From: Solen grandis
Lineage: Eukaryota; Mollusca; Bivalvia; Adapedonta; Solenidae
Direction: 5' to 3'
DNA: 64,000 nt
Assembly (NCBI GenBank): GCA_021229015.1
Contig: CM037778.1
Location: forward strand, 10,326,956-10,390,955
A model generated the notes under the pieces. It saw only the letters and a list, made by a program, of their open reading frames with translations. It searched no databases and was not told where the DNA came from. Made by a program: the position numbers and the translations under genes. Positions 12,701 to 21,649 of the stretch are shown here, one piece after another (within the stretch, counting starts at the first letter, position 1; each line of letters starts with the position of its first letter).

Positions 12701-12812
12701 CTACCAGCAATACCAGTGCCTCGGGTCCGTCTGCTACTGTACTGACGATGTGGGTAACAGGATCGAGTCCCAGTCTGTTGGTATTGGTAATGTGGGAGAC
12801 CTCAAGTGTTAA
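607..12812 (+). CDS. Secreted IGFBP-N / multi-thyroglobulin type-1 protein, complete nine-exon gene
   Basis: Coding exons are 607-778, 1201-1311, 1887-1916, 3953-4082, 4932-5011, 5978-6121, 7369-7480, 7992-8071 and 12634-12812. They sum to 1038 nt (345 codons plus TAA), and every junction is GT-AG with matching phase. The first ATG opens a signal peptide (MLKLVYIAAIFGCARA). Residues about 17-95 have twelve cysteines and a GGYCGCC core, as in the N-terminal domain of insulin-like growth factor binding proteins. After a short basic linker come Tg1 domain A (exons 4-5), a two-cysteine half Tg1 (exon 6), a Pro/Thr linker, Tg1 C (exons 7-8) and Tg1 D (exon 9). Domains A, C and D keep six cysteines. 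Known family roles are IGF binding (IGFBP) and cysteine-protease inhibition (thyropins); which applies here is not shown. The tryptophan of the usual CWCV core is replaced in all three domains. Vertebrate IGFBPs carry only one Tg1. Confidence 0.9.
1201..1311 (+). CDS. Exon 2: second half of IGFBP domain
   Basis: The acceptor is GTACGTAG and the donor is G|GTAAGTGG. It reads AEGDSCSHTLLLG, then ECGTGLYCNP and LKC, supplying the last four cysteines of the IGFBP fold. The phase is 1 on both sides. Confidence 0.88.
1584..1655 (-). repeat. tRNA-derived SINE head or tRNA relic
   Basis: Read on the minus strand it has an A-box-like TGGCCCAGTGGTAAC and a B-box-like GGTACGAACCCC about 35 nt apart. 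The acceptor stem does not pair well, so a SINE promoter fragment is likelier than a working tRNA. Confidence 0.5.
1887..1916 (+). CDS. Exon 3: 30-nt linker exon
   Basis: The acceptor is TTTTCAG and the donor is CCG|GTAAGT. It adds APIVKRQASS between the IGFBP domain and the first Tg1 domain. Its length is a multiple of three, so skipping it would keep the frame. It is too short to find by ORF length; splice sites and phase support it. Confidence 0.75.
2340..3640. repeat. 64-bp minisatellite, about 17 near-identical units
   Basis: The unit runs from GACACTTTGATACAATAACA through TGTATATGTTCGATGAG to ACACGCTATATGACAAGATA. Regular copies start at about 2535 and continue to 3640. More diverged units lie upstream from 2340. 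It sits in intron 3 of the IGFBP/Tg1 gene. ORFs on its minus strand are periodic artefacts. Confidence 0.93.
3790..3945. repeat. Imperfect trinucleotide repeat (GTT/GAT/ATC type)
   Basis: Runs of GGT, GTT and ATC/ATG triplets fill the 150 bases just before the acceptor of exon 4. Confidence 0.8.
3953..4082 (+). CDS. Exon 4: first part of Tg1 domain A
   Basis: The acceptor is TTTTGATGTAG and the donor is CAT|GTAAGA. It encodes TPCLTRREEIRK, then PTCNADGFYSPVQCYGS, which is the Tg1 pattern PC-x-C-x-DG-x-Y-x-QC. It enters in phase 1 and leaves in phase 2. Confidence 0.9.
4932..5011 (+). CDS. Exon 5: second part of Tg1 domain A
   Basis: The acceptor is TTTTCCTCCAG and the donor is C|GTATGT. It reads CNCVDMYGKQLQNYQ, then SVNC, the CWCVD segment of Tg1 with Trp replaced by Asn. 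It is exactly 80 nt, the same as exon 8. Confidence 0.9.
5194..5280. repeat. Short dispersed repeat, second copy at 50018-50098
   Basis: It shares with 50018-50098 a TTTGCATATTT start, a GTTTAACTG-like block, an imperfect CCGCGCT hairpin and GCAATGCGAT. I do not know the family. Confidence 0.5.
5978..6121 (+). CDS. Exon 6: half Tg1 repeat and Pro/Thr linker
   Basis: The acceptor is GTTTATCAG and the donor is G|GTGAGC. It encodes QCAVDQAAYKASGLIGKLF, then YCDTNGNYRQTQ, then a linker with TAPTPPPTTVKTP. It resembles the first half of exon 9 (QCA-x-D-x-Y-x-C-x-NGNYxQ) but lacks the QC and CxCV part, so this Tg1 copy is truncated or degenerate. Confidence 0.85.
6660..6840. repeat. Candidate dispersed repeat with GTCAACCTGT/GTTGAACCTG motifs
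   Basis: Repeated short blocks (AGTTGAACCTGTTTTAGCTG, GCGGTCAACCTG, GCGGCCAACTTG) look like an old repeat element. The boundaries are uncertain. Confidence 0.35.
7125..7315. mobile_element. MITE with ATCATTAATTTTCGT terminal inverted repeats
   Basis: The left end is TGTGAAATCATTAATTTTCG and the right end ACGAAAATTAATGAT, inverted. Two relatives lie at 17651-17862 and 33331-33533. It sits in intron 6 of the IGFBP/Tg1 gene. Confidence 0.75.
7369..7480 (+). CDS. Exon 7: first part of Tg1 domain C
   Basis: The acceptor is AACCCTGACAG and the donor is GA|GTAAGT. It reads GPCATELAGVKDTSLLG, then NCDADGKYAPRQCQGSE. Phase pattern 1 to 2 is identical to exon 4. Confidence 0.9.
7992..8071 (+). CDS. 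Exon 8: second part of Tg1 domain C
   Basis: The acceptor is TGCTCCAG and the donor is C|GTGAGT. It reads CYCVRKDGTKIDGYSAP, then VTC. It is 80 nt with the same phases as exon 5. Confidence 0.9.
8328..9117 (+). mobile_element. Hairpin-ended modular repeat, family I copy 1a (3' end missing)
   Basis: It starts with the hairpin AGCTCACCTGAGCACAACGT/GCTCATGGTGAGCT, then CCGTCCGTCCGTCCGTGCG. Internal units of about 165 bp follow, each with AAGGCCTAGAGCT and CCCTGGGGT blocks. No 3' hairpin is seen; a second 5' end begins immediately after. Confidence 0.8.
9118..9586 (+). mobile_element. Hairpin-ended modular repeat, family I copy 1b (short, both ends)
   Basis: It restarts with the same 5' hairpin and CCGTCC run, joined head to tail to copy 1a. 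It ends with CAGGTGAGCGATTAAGGGCC, a GGGCCATCATGGCCC hairpin and a T-rich end. Confidence 0.8.
9587..11227. other. Intron 8 of the IGFBP/Tg1 gene, no gene seen
   Basis: It is AT-rich intronic sequence with a G-run at 9599-9612. I find no splice-compatible open segment with domain similarity. Further intron sequence at 11314-12633 contains G and T runs at about 11310-11355 and nothing else recognised. Confidence 0.6.
11228..11313. repeat. Long near-perfect hairpin (fold-back)
   Basis: The arms ACAACTGTAAGGGGAGGTAA / TTACCCCCTATACAGTTGT continue through CTACTGC/GCAGTAG to an inner GGAGTTTGGGCAAACTCC stem. Total arm length is about 35 bp with small bulges. It could be a fold-back MITE or a structured RNA. 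Confidence 0.8.
12634..12812 (+). CDS. Exon 9: terminal Tg1 domain D and stop
   Basis: The acceptor is TCTCCCCAAACAG. One exon holds a six-cysteine Tg1 domain (QCARDKDMYPDLG, HTCRHNGNYQQYQC, CYCTDD, LKC) and ends with TAA at 12810-12812. Candidate poly(A) signals AATAAA lie near 13304 and 13388. The 3' UTR probably runs to about 13.4 kb. Confidence 0.88.
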
Positions 12813-13545
12813 ACAATTTCGAAACACATCGATATCTGTTGTTTGTTTTGAATCTACCTTAAATTTATTCGTTTCCAATTATTATATGTTTATGTCGATG
12901 TAATTAATTAAAATAAGTTTAAAACAATCTTGAGTAAGTCTTATTGAGAACACTCTTAAACGTACGTTTGCTGGACCAGTTACATATACATGTAAGTTGT
13001 TTGTTGTGTTATGTATGTAACTTAAAGATCTGTACGTACATGTATCATAAAATGATATATTTATATAAAAATAAAAATAGGGCCAATTGATTTTATAAAG
13101 CAAGAATTTGCCAAATGAATAGTTGTGTCTTGTTTGTACATAACGTACAACGAGGTGTGTTTAATTTTTTTTATTTGTACATAGCCATTTTTTTTTCAAC
13201 CGTTAAGACCTTTTATACATGTTACTGAGTATTTGAATTCTAATGTTCAATATGATTCGATCAAGTCATTTGGTATGTTAAGCTTTATTAAATTTCACAA
13301 ATAATAAAATATGATACAAGGTACACTTACGTAGTGGGACAATATTATGACATCGATCATGGACATACTCGTATGTGTACTTGTTTGAATAAACATTGTC
13401 ATACAAAATTATTGTTTTCATTTTCATGAAAACTGTCACATTCAAGGTGTTTAACTAAACATTGAATGCACGTTTGACAATACCATATGCATATTGCACA
13501 ACTTCGGTTGCCACATATAATACAAAAACACTAACACCATAGTGG

Positions 13546-13728
13546 TTAAGGTAATCCGGCCATCATTAAATTATAATCATGGTCCTTCAAATGGTTAAAA
13601 ATACTTCAATACAGATGCAAGTATCCACTTAACTTGGAGTTATAGTCTCTTTTGCTCAAAGTCTATAAAGCTAGCACTTGATCACTGTGGACCATGATCA
13701 CAATTTAATGATGAATGATCCACCTTAA
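13546..13728. mobile_element. MITE with TTAAGGT-type inverted ends
   Basis: Left TTAAGGTAATCC...CATCATTAAATTATAATC is inverted at the right as CAATTTAATGATGAATGATC...CACCTTAA. Flanking direct repeats TAACACCATAG occur on both sides. A related half copy lies at 41336-41456. Confidence 0.7.
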
Positions 13729-13905
13729 TATTAACACCATAGCGATTTAACAAACCAGAACAAACATCTAGGTGGGTCACTGGAGAAATATAAGCTAGTT
13801 TATATAAGAATCCAATGGCTGTTTTGGTTTATTATAATGTCAAACATGTGGAAAAAACAAATAGTGTTTCAAAACAGGACAAGGCTGACTATGTTACATA
13901 TGAGG

Positions 13906-14806
13906 GGTGTCCAAAAAGTTCGTTGACAAACGTTTGGTTATGAAAGATAGCGTCATAAAAGCCCCATTTTGCACAATGCATTTACACATCTCTTGGCAAA
14001 ATTTCAACAGCCAATAGATAGACTCATTTGCAAGTATATCCGGCGTATGCGGCACAGTTCAGGAACGTATCAAATACTGTATTAATCCTTGTCATAATAA
14101 TCAGTTAATTATGGCGCGAAATATGTTACAATCGACGTTATTTTACGTCTGCTTACTTTATACGCATTTGCTTACTTCGTTCAATAAAAGTTGTCGTTTT
14201 GCGTACCGCATGTGTAATTGTATTACCATAGACCCATGACGACAACAGATTATAATCATAGCGTGTTTATCATTGGATAAAACATCCTAGACCATTATGA
14301 TAGGAAGCAACTGGACAGTCGTCGGTGTGTCGTAGCTGCACGGGCGTTATTTAAGCGGACAATCTTGTAACAAAAAAGACAACAGGTTAAGTATATCATA
14401 GATTATGGCAAAGAGAGGAAGCACCGTCGTATCATTGTTCACCATATTACGGAGAGTTTCCAAGTCATTAGAGGAAGTGTACATAACATACTTAAATAGA
14501 GTCCTGGTATGAACAAGGCATGAGCCTGGTGGCTTTCACGCCTTTTGAGTCTTGACTAAAGTAAATAAAATCCGAAGTGGTGCTGCCTCTCATAACTTCT
14601 TAGCGTTATTGTGACATTGACGTCGTGACGTCATTTCAACTGCGCCGCACGTCTGATAGTGTTTATTTGAACTGCCATTATATTGTAGTGATTGAACGTA
14701 AACTTAATATTCACTAAAATTATGGTGATAACGAAGATATATTTCTATAACGAATATATGACATGATTTTTATTCTAGTGTTGGTGTCCACGAACTTTTA
14801 GGAACA
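13906..14806 (+). pseudogene. Decayed mariner-like transposon
   Basis: The terminal inverted repeats are GTGTCCAAAAAGTTCGTTGA (13908) and the complement TCCTAAAAGTTCGTGGACAC (about 14785-14804). Inside, 14434-14560 translates to a mariner transposase helix-turn-helix relic (HHITESFQVIRGSVHNILK, then a stop, then PGMNKA and SRLLSLD). It has several stops, and the catalytic part is not recognisable. Confidence 0.8.
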
Positions 14807-14809
14807 ATG

Positions 14810-15469
14810 TTAATGTGGGAACATCATTGCTGTGTTGAGAGCGAATATAATTGTGACATCACGGGTATAAATACAATCTCTAACAACTGCGTCAACCGAC
14901 TGTAACAGAAAACAAGATGTGTATCTCAATTAAAATTCCATTAACAACGTTGAGTTTTTCGGCAGTCAAAAGAAGCTCGTGCATCTAAATGCGTTTTCGG
15001 TATTAACATTTGCAAAAGGAAAAAAAAATCCGGTGTTTAATCTCTATGTCCTGGGACTAGAGATATCTACAATCACACACTTGAGAGTTGACGAGCAGTA
15101 ATCCATGATAAGTCTGGGCAACATGATGTACAGCCTGAAGAGAATGGCCTTTTCATCTTGTCTCAAGTCTAGATACACGTAGTGTAGTTCAAATCAATTT
15201 AGTTTAAGTGCACTGATAAAATCCGTATTCGAATAAAAGAAACGCTCTCTGGTTCAGTGCTTGCCATGCGTATTCGTTTGTTAAGATCTGTTCTTTCTTT
15301 TTCATTTTTCTTTCTTTCACTATTCCGTCTTAAAGCTTTTTCAGAGTGTTCAATGAATACACTCGTTTGTGTCGTATTTTGGTACATTGTTTTACTTCGT
15401 CGAAGATAATAAACATATCACAGTCATATTTTAGGCAAAAGTACATGTACAGGTAAATACACTAAAGTT
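14810..15469. other. Intergenic spacer, no gene seen
   Basis: I find no domain, RNA gene or clear repeat here. The probable 3' UTR of the minus-strand gene ending at 15470 lies in it. Confidence 0.5.
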
Positions 15470-15667
15470 TCACTTTTTCTTCTTTTTCTTTCCCGATTTC
15501 TTTCCAGATTTGCTTCGTGAACTTTTTGCACTCTTTGACCTTGAAGACTTCGCTGACCCCTTTGCACTTTTTGATCTTGCAGATGAAGCGCCTCTTTTCT
15601 TCGCTTTTGGATCTTCTTCCTCTTTAACTCTTGCAACGTATTCAACCCTGTTGCCTTGACACTTTTT
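15470..15667 (-). CDS. Last exon of the Cys-rich/Lys-tail gene
   Basis: The acceptor on the minus strand is CTACTTCAG. It opens in phase 0 with KKCQGNRVEYVARVKEEEDP, then has repeated SARSKSAK/SSRSKSAK motifs and a terminal poly-lysine before TGA. The basic repeats suggest a nuclear or nucleic-acid-contacting tail, which is inference. Confidence 0.65.
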   Translation of the reverse strand, partial: KKCQGNRVEYVARVKEEEDPKAKKRGASSARSKSAKGSAKSSRSKSAKSSRSKSGKKSGKKKKKK

Positions 15668-16202
15668 CTGAAGTAGACATAAAAATTATTTAATCCAGTT
15701 AATGTTTCAGGTAGATAAATATATATAAATCCATGATATATATCTTTCTCAAATGTGTTTACTTAAAACTTTGGGGGATATATTTTAGGGTTTAAAATTG
15801 TTCTATAGCCATATTGTGTTTTGTGTAATCATCCAATACTCATGCATGGTAGATTTATCTAAATCGTTTCGCCAGAAATGCATGCAGGGAAGGTCTTTGT
15901 CTTATCTCTCATTAGATTATAAAAACAAGAAGAAGAATAACCCGTCTACAATGTAGCTTCAGAACTCAATAATTTAGACGTTTGGAATTGACGCAATTTG
16001 ACACGCGTGTGGAATTGACACAACACCGGGACAAAATGAGGTCATAGATATCGTGGTGAATCGATACAATTCCAGGCAGTCGGTACTGGTCCAACCCTGG
16101 ATTTGCCGGGGAAATCTTTTGATTAAGCATATCAACGGGTTTCCAAATCGACATTATTAAACGAAATTAGTTCACCACAAATCACCTTCTTCTGCCACCT
16201 AC

Positions 16203-16308
16203 CTGATTACAGATGAAGCAGTGGGTTGGTTCCTTCATCAAGCCCACAAAGTCGCCCTTCAAGACATTCCTTGCAGTACCGGGTACCACACCACTTGCAC
16301 ATGTACGT
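16203..16308 (-). CDS. Middle exon of the Cys-rich gene, one-base frame break
   Basis: The acceptor is CATTTGATCAG and the donor CAG|GTAGGT. CxxC pairs MCKWC, YCKEC and CFIC are separated by a frame change near 16261-16262. Removing one base gives 35 codons in phase 0 with the next exon. Confidence 0.65.
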
Positions 16309-17650
16309 CTGATCAAATGAAAATAACATGTAAATGGCGAAGGAAATTTTATACATACAAGAAACATATAATTTGCATTTATCTTCTAATTAGCATACGT
16401 TTCCAATTGACTATTCACATTCTACGAGCTAAGTTTACATACATTCGAAAGCTTTTGTATGAATACTAGAAAAAAAAATAATATACATGTGATTTATAAC
16501 CATATCATATATTAACGATATAAGTATCTTCACTTTTCACATTTTCTGGAGTGTGATTAACTATGAAAGAAACACCCCAGTGTGGGGGATTAAACTATAT
16601 TAAACTATGAACACTTAAGTAATATGACCGCTTCAATTCTACTAGTTTCGACCAATCCAGCAGGAAAATAAATCGCTGAAGTATCTGTTAATAGTATTAA
16701 TATTAATATTGATTTCCTACAATAACAATAACACCAGAAAGGGGTAATAGGATTAATGCAAGATATGGTAGGGTGGCAATGAGATTTAAAGATTTCAAGA
16801 TTTTATTATATACATTGCATAAGTCCAACATATATGGGAAACATTAGCAGTACAACTAATACATGAAACAAAAATATCACGTGATATATTAGAAAACTGC
16901 TATGCATATATAATTGTTACAATGTTATACATTTAAGAGAGAGGGAGATAGAGATTGAAAGAGAGAGAAAGAGAATAGTTTGATTAAAGATGGGGGTAGG
17001 AGGGACAGGTATTGCAACAAGCAATGCTATATAGCAACTTCTTCGTTTATGAAGAATTTGATCTAGTGACGTCATTAATATGCAATAATATCTCGAGAGC
17101 TGATAGTGAAACAGTTCTAAGTGCATATAGAAATAGGAGTTCGAACAATTTCGCGGTCAGCCCTCGATATTGAAAGTTTAACTACATACGTTATGTAGAA
17201 TATCTAAGTTTATGGGACTCGATGGGCTTTCAATTTATGGAAATTAAGGCTGAAGTGTCATTAACTTTTCGTTTTGTTTACACAAGTTGATGTTTGAATG
17301 TGAAACGTGGGTTTCTTCAATGAGGGCTGGTGTTAATGCTTGTGTGTAGCCTTGTGTATATAAAGGCACGAGTTAATATTTGAACCACTGAATAAAAAAA
17401 AGCCTGAATTACATTCAATTTTAGAAATGATTCGAATGATGTATTAAATAACGGCTTAAACATCCCGTCTGAAGTAAATTTGCATTTCTGATCTCAGCTT
17501 TAAATTAAACAAACGATATACATTCACTCGTAGTTCATTAAGAAAAATATCTTTGGTTGAACAAACCTAATCTAGACACTAAGCTAAGAAGAAGTTCTTT
17601 GTAACAGGAAACATTTTGTGCCGTTTCTGTGGCAAGGTCCAATCTCGGAT

Positions 17651-17862
17651 ATTGTAAAATCATTAATTTTCGTTGACATTAAATTTCGTTGAGTATGTAC
17701 CTAAGGGAATTTCGTGGGTACATTTATTCTTGGATCTCATTCTAGAAAACGTGAGGTCTACTTAAGAAACAAGTTATCGCGGGGATTAATATTCATTGAT
17801 AAAACTCTTCACGAAATCGACGTAAATTTAGTGTCCCGCGTAAATTAATGATTTCACTGTAA
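17651..17862. mobile_element. MITE, ATCATTAATTTTCGT family, second copy
   Basis: The ends AAAATCATTAATTTTCGTTG and AAATTAATGATTTCACTG are inverted. The interior is the reverse orientation of the 7125 copy (shared CCTAAGGGAATTTCGTGGGT). Confidence 0.75.
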
Positions 17863-18602
17863 TTCCATTATCTAATGAAAGAAAGCTAGACTGGCATGGC
17901 AGAGGTTACTGCAAATGAAATCATCAGTCAGATGAGTGGCATTTGTTTTAATGTATTAAGTCGAATGAATAAATAAATAAATATAACTGTTATCAAAAAC
18001 TGCTTTCATAGGAATTGCCATCCTATATCTGACTCATTAATCTGCTTACCTAACATGACTAATATAATAGTCACTTTATACTGAGAAAAACTAGATGTAT
18101 CCTGTATATCTTAACTTAGTAAAAGACAGGACAAACATCACGGGATGTGCTTAATGCGTCTGTGATAAGAATAAAAAGAGTTATTATTTCATCAATTTCT
18201 ATGTTTGTTAAATAACAGTATTTACTATTGGAAAATAGATATACTCTTTGCAAATAAAAAAAAAAAAAAAAACTAGGCTTTGGTAATCTAAATGTGCATC
18301 TACTATTTCCTTCCGATAAATATTATAAGTTACACTTCTTTTGCAAAAGAACATATTAAACAGAGGTAGAATCACCCCTTGAAAATTATAAATGGATTTA
18401 AATGCCTGCATATACTCAGTGCCCGTATTCTAGAATATTGCATAGTACATGATATGGTTATATTACTTGTGTATAAGTCAGTTAACAATGGATTACAATA
18501 GCTCGTAATTAACCTAAACCATGTGACAGAGAATGTAGCTGACACATGACATAGACATATTTATATTTCTAAAGCACATTCAAAGGAATTTCTCTCTCTT
18601 AC

Positions 18603-18621
18603 CGTATTTGTCGTCGTGCAT
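18603..18621 (-). CDS. Candidate first coding exon of the Cys-rich gene
   Basis: On the minus strand, ATG CAC GAC GAC AAA TAC G is followed by GTAAGAGAG. An in-frame stop lies upstream. The phase does not match the 16203-16308 exon without one more indel, so the link is tentative. The intron between them (16309-18602) holds a MITE at 17651 and nothing coding that I can see. Confidence 0.35.
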
Positions 18622-19619
18622 CCCCACCGACACATTATATTATTTAAACCACGAGGAACAATAAAACAATAGAACACTGTTCACCACACATTTAGCAGAT
18701 AAAAACTCCAGCCATTTTATGTTTACATTTTATTTAAACCTAAGTACAGTCACATACGTCACGTTTAAAAATCTATAGACAGAAAGAGACATAAATCCTT
18801 AACTACCACATGTAAACAACGGTTGCTAGATAAATGGAGATCCCCACTGTCAATCTTTCACATTGATTTTCGATCTCAACTGTTCAGTATGTCACTTGTC
18901 ATATTTAGCCAGGGTTAGCCAATATTATCTACGCCCGGTGTATTACTGGGGTATATATATCGGATAAGGACTAAGCTTAAAATATTAGACCGTGTCATGT
19001 CGGCTCTACGTGCAAATTCGATTTATTAACTATCTTGTCTTAAACAAATCGAACATAGTTTATAAAGACCAGGTAAATAGCAATACGATCCGATACTTGT
19101 CAAATTCTGTTTATGAAGCAACCGTTTGCTGAAAACGTTTGTAATTAATTTTGCGAATGAATGTTGACATACACCAAAGATTTAATTAATTCTGAAAACC
19201 GTTAAAAACCTGTCTACGATGTTTTGTCCTTTCTATTTAATTATGACTATTGGCTAATATGTGGATATGCTTTTTACAAACGATAACAAACTATAGCTAC
19301 GCATATTACATAAGAAACGTGACACAAACACATACACAAATAAACTAGTGTCTCTTAATTCAATTGTAAAGAGACCCTGGATACATTTATAGATATGATT
19401 CTGCTTTCTTAATTGGAGATAGCGGTAAACGTATGTGGTCGAATGAAACTGATTGATCACTCAAGGGATGCCACCAGAGGGTCGAACGGGATGCGACGCA
19501 GTAATGTAATCACTACGGATTACCCCTCAAACCTTGTTTGCTGGGTATGTAAACAAAAGTGGGTAGAAACAAGTCATAGAATGTATGTAATGAAGACGGT
19601 AAATATGAATTGTTTCGCA
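18622..19619. other. Intergenic, no gene seen
   Basis: AT-rich sequence follows the candidate start of the Cys-rich gene and may contain its promoter. I see no TATA element or conserved motif to name. Confidence 0.45.
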
Positions 19620-19642
19620 TGTGTGTGTGTGTGTGTGTGTGA
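19620..19642. repeat. (GT)n microsatellite
   Basis: About eleven uninterrupted GT units. Confidence 0.9.
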
Positions 19643-19858
19643 TTACTAGCTGAAGATTGCAGAGTAGTGGAGATATAAGTTTACCATCAATAGGCTGGTG
19701 TAATATTTACTATGGATGCTTTTGTAGTTTCATTAGTATTTTCAATGCATTCTCTGTGTAGTAAAATATAGTAATATGTAAAAAGTACCGTTATCCGTGT
19801 AAAAACCAGGATTACGAAACAATATTTCCTTATATGTGTTGTAAAGACAACTAGGGGT

Positions 19859-20000
19859 GGTTCCCCGACCCTTGTTGACCTTTAACGGGGATAAAAAATG
19901 GGGATGGTTCCCCGACCCTTGTTGACCTATAACGGGGATAAAAAATGGGGATGGTTCCCCGACCCTTGTTGACCTATAACGGGGATAAAAAATGGGGATA
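19859..20000. repeat. 47-bp tandem repeat, three units
   Basis: The unit is GGTTCCCCGACCCTTGTTGA followed by CCTATAACGGGGATAAAAAA and TGGGGAT. The open frames here are periodic and not convincing genes. Confidence 0.9.
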
Positions 20001-20267
20001 CCCATATAGGGGCCTCAAAAAATACTGGCGTGATTCACTGACACCATGCCCATTTTTCTGGAAAATAAAAATGATATTTTCGGATGATTTTCAAACTATG
20101 TCCATTATTTTCAATAGGGATTTGAGTTCGATACTCACATCAGAGCCTGAGTTTTGATTTTCGATAACACGGTGTCAGAACCGCATGGTTTGGTTGAGTG
20201 TTGCCAGTTTCATGGGAATCTTGATTATCAAACTTATGTATGCTTTTTTATTCTCCTGTAATGTACT

Positions 20268-20332
20268 GCAGTATATTGTCGCTATATGATTGAAATACTA
20301 TCGCAGCGACGGTAAACCCCAATACAACAAGA
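20268..20332 (+). repeat. SINE 3'-tail fragment
   Basis: TCGCTATATGATTGAAATAC and GCAGCGACGGTAAACCCCAA match the tail of the SINE at 31665-31903 in the opposite orientation. Confidence 0.6.
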
Positions 20333-20672
20333 CAAATCGAACATTAACTTTGAAAGAAATCAGTGCTTCTGATACCGTCTTGTTAATGATCAAATCAGTT
20401 GTGACGTCCCGCCGACAATATTTCAATCATTTGGGGACTGTTGCTAAATAACTTAATCCAGTAAAACATAACCAAACCATGATTGCGAAATAGGGATCTC
20501 ATCTATCGGGATTTCTTGATGTAAGATGGTGGCTCTACTCGGGTGCCTCCTGAGCACTCAATCTTCCTCAATTTGTGGTAAGCTAATTTGTCTGAACTAA
20601 TGTCACAGCGACCGCCGACATCGTTTGTTTCTGGATTAACAAGTATTATGAAAATTTGCTTAGGCAATACTA

Positions 20673-21165
20673 AGTCCCCTACCGGCAAATGGAAAACTAA
20701 GACCCCCCAACACACACACTAACACAACCTGTTTATTTCAGTCATATAACAACATCCAGCTAATTACAGGTGGAGGAAGACCTGAGTGCAGAGAAACTGC
20801 TATTTAAAAAAAAAATCTAATTCCAAGGGCCGTAATTCCGTCAAAAATCAATGGACCGGAACGAAACTCAAACTTGATCTGTAACTCATGGTGATAGACT
20901 CACACACCAAAAATTAGAAAAAAAATCCAAAAATAAAAAATCTAATTCCAAGGGCCGTAATTCCGTCAAAAATCAATGGACCGAAATGAAACTCAAACTT
21001 GATCTGTAAGTCATGGTGGTAGCCTCACACATCAAAAATTAGATGAATATCTGCAAGCGTTTAGAAAAAAAATCTGGAATACTGCTATTTTAACGAAATT
21101 TTCTAATTCCAAGGGTCGTTATTCCGTCAAAAATCAATGGACCGGAACGAAGCCGGTAGGGGACT
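20673..21165. mobile_element. Inverted-repeat element with ~125-bp internal units
   Basis: Perfect 14-bp terminal inverted repeats AGTCCCCTACCGGC/GCCGGTAGGGGACT flank it. Inside, the block CTAATTCCAAGGGCCGTAAT, then TCCGTCAAAAATCAATGGAC, recurs at about 20818, 20941 and 21103. A minus-strand SINE tail fragment lies within the left part (about 20738-20785). No transposase is seen. Confidence 0.8.
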
Positions 21166-21649
21166 AAAAATGTAATGGAAAGCGTAGACATTCAGACAAG
21201 TAAATCTGAGCAAACACAGAGGCAGTTGTCAGTTGCCACCTTTGGGATACAAACTTGGCGCTTTCTAAATTGCACAACCATAGCATATTAGGGCGAGCAT
21301 GCTGCAAACAATACATATTTGATAACTTTACTTGTTATAAAATTTCTTCAGTGACGTCGAAGCCAATTTAATTACTGTTAACTACATGTAAATACAAAGT
21401 CATCAAAAAGGCTTCTCTGACTTTACTGTAGATTAAGGTATACGCCCCATAATAGCTATTAATTTCATCAAAAGCCATATGTATAACTTCGCAATTGTCA
21501 AACAATGGAAATCTTTGGGGCAAACTGACATGTTATGACATGTGACAGAAGTTCTTTTATTACCTCCCTTGACAATGTATTGCCATGAGTTACTTCCCCT
21601 GAAACCTAAAAAAAAAAAGAAAATAAAAGAAAAAAAAAAAAGAAAAGAA

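Larger units (their letters stand above)
15470..18621 (-). pseudogene. Small Cys-rich, Lys/Ser-tailed protein gene with a frame break
   Basis: Three minus-strand exons are proposed: 18603-18621, 16203-16308 and 15470-15667. The middle exon encodes a zinc-binding-like cysteine pattern, MCKWCGTRYCKECL in one frame and GDFVGLMKEPTHCFICNQ in the next. The last exon continues KKCQGNRVEYVARVKEEEDP and ends in a Ser/Lys tail. The two frames of the middle exon meet at TGTCTTGAAGGG, where one surplus T breaks the frame. The first exon (ATG, then HDDKYG) has a good donor but ends in phase 1, while the middle exon reads in phase 0. I do not recognise a named family. A lightly damaged real gene or an assembly indel are both possible. 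Confidence 0.6.

Noticed and set aside
19742..20157. ORFs over the 47-bp tandem repeat
   Set aside because: Periodic translation of a three-unit repeat on both strands.
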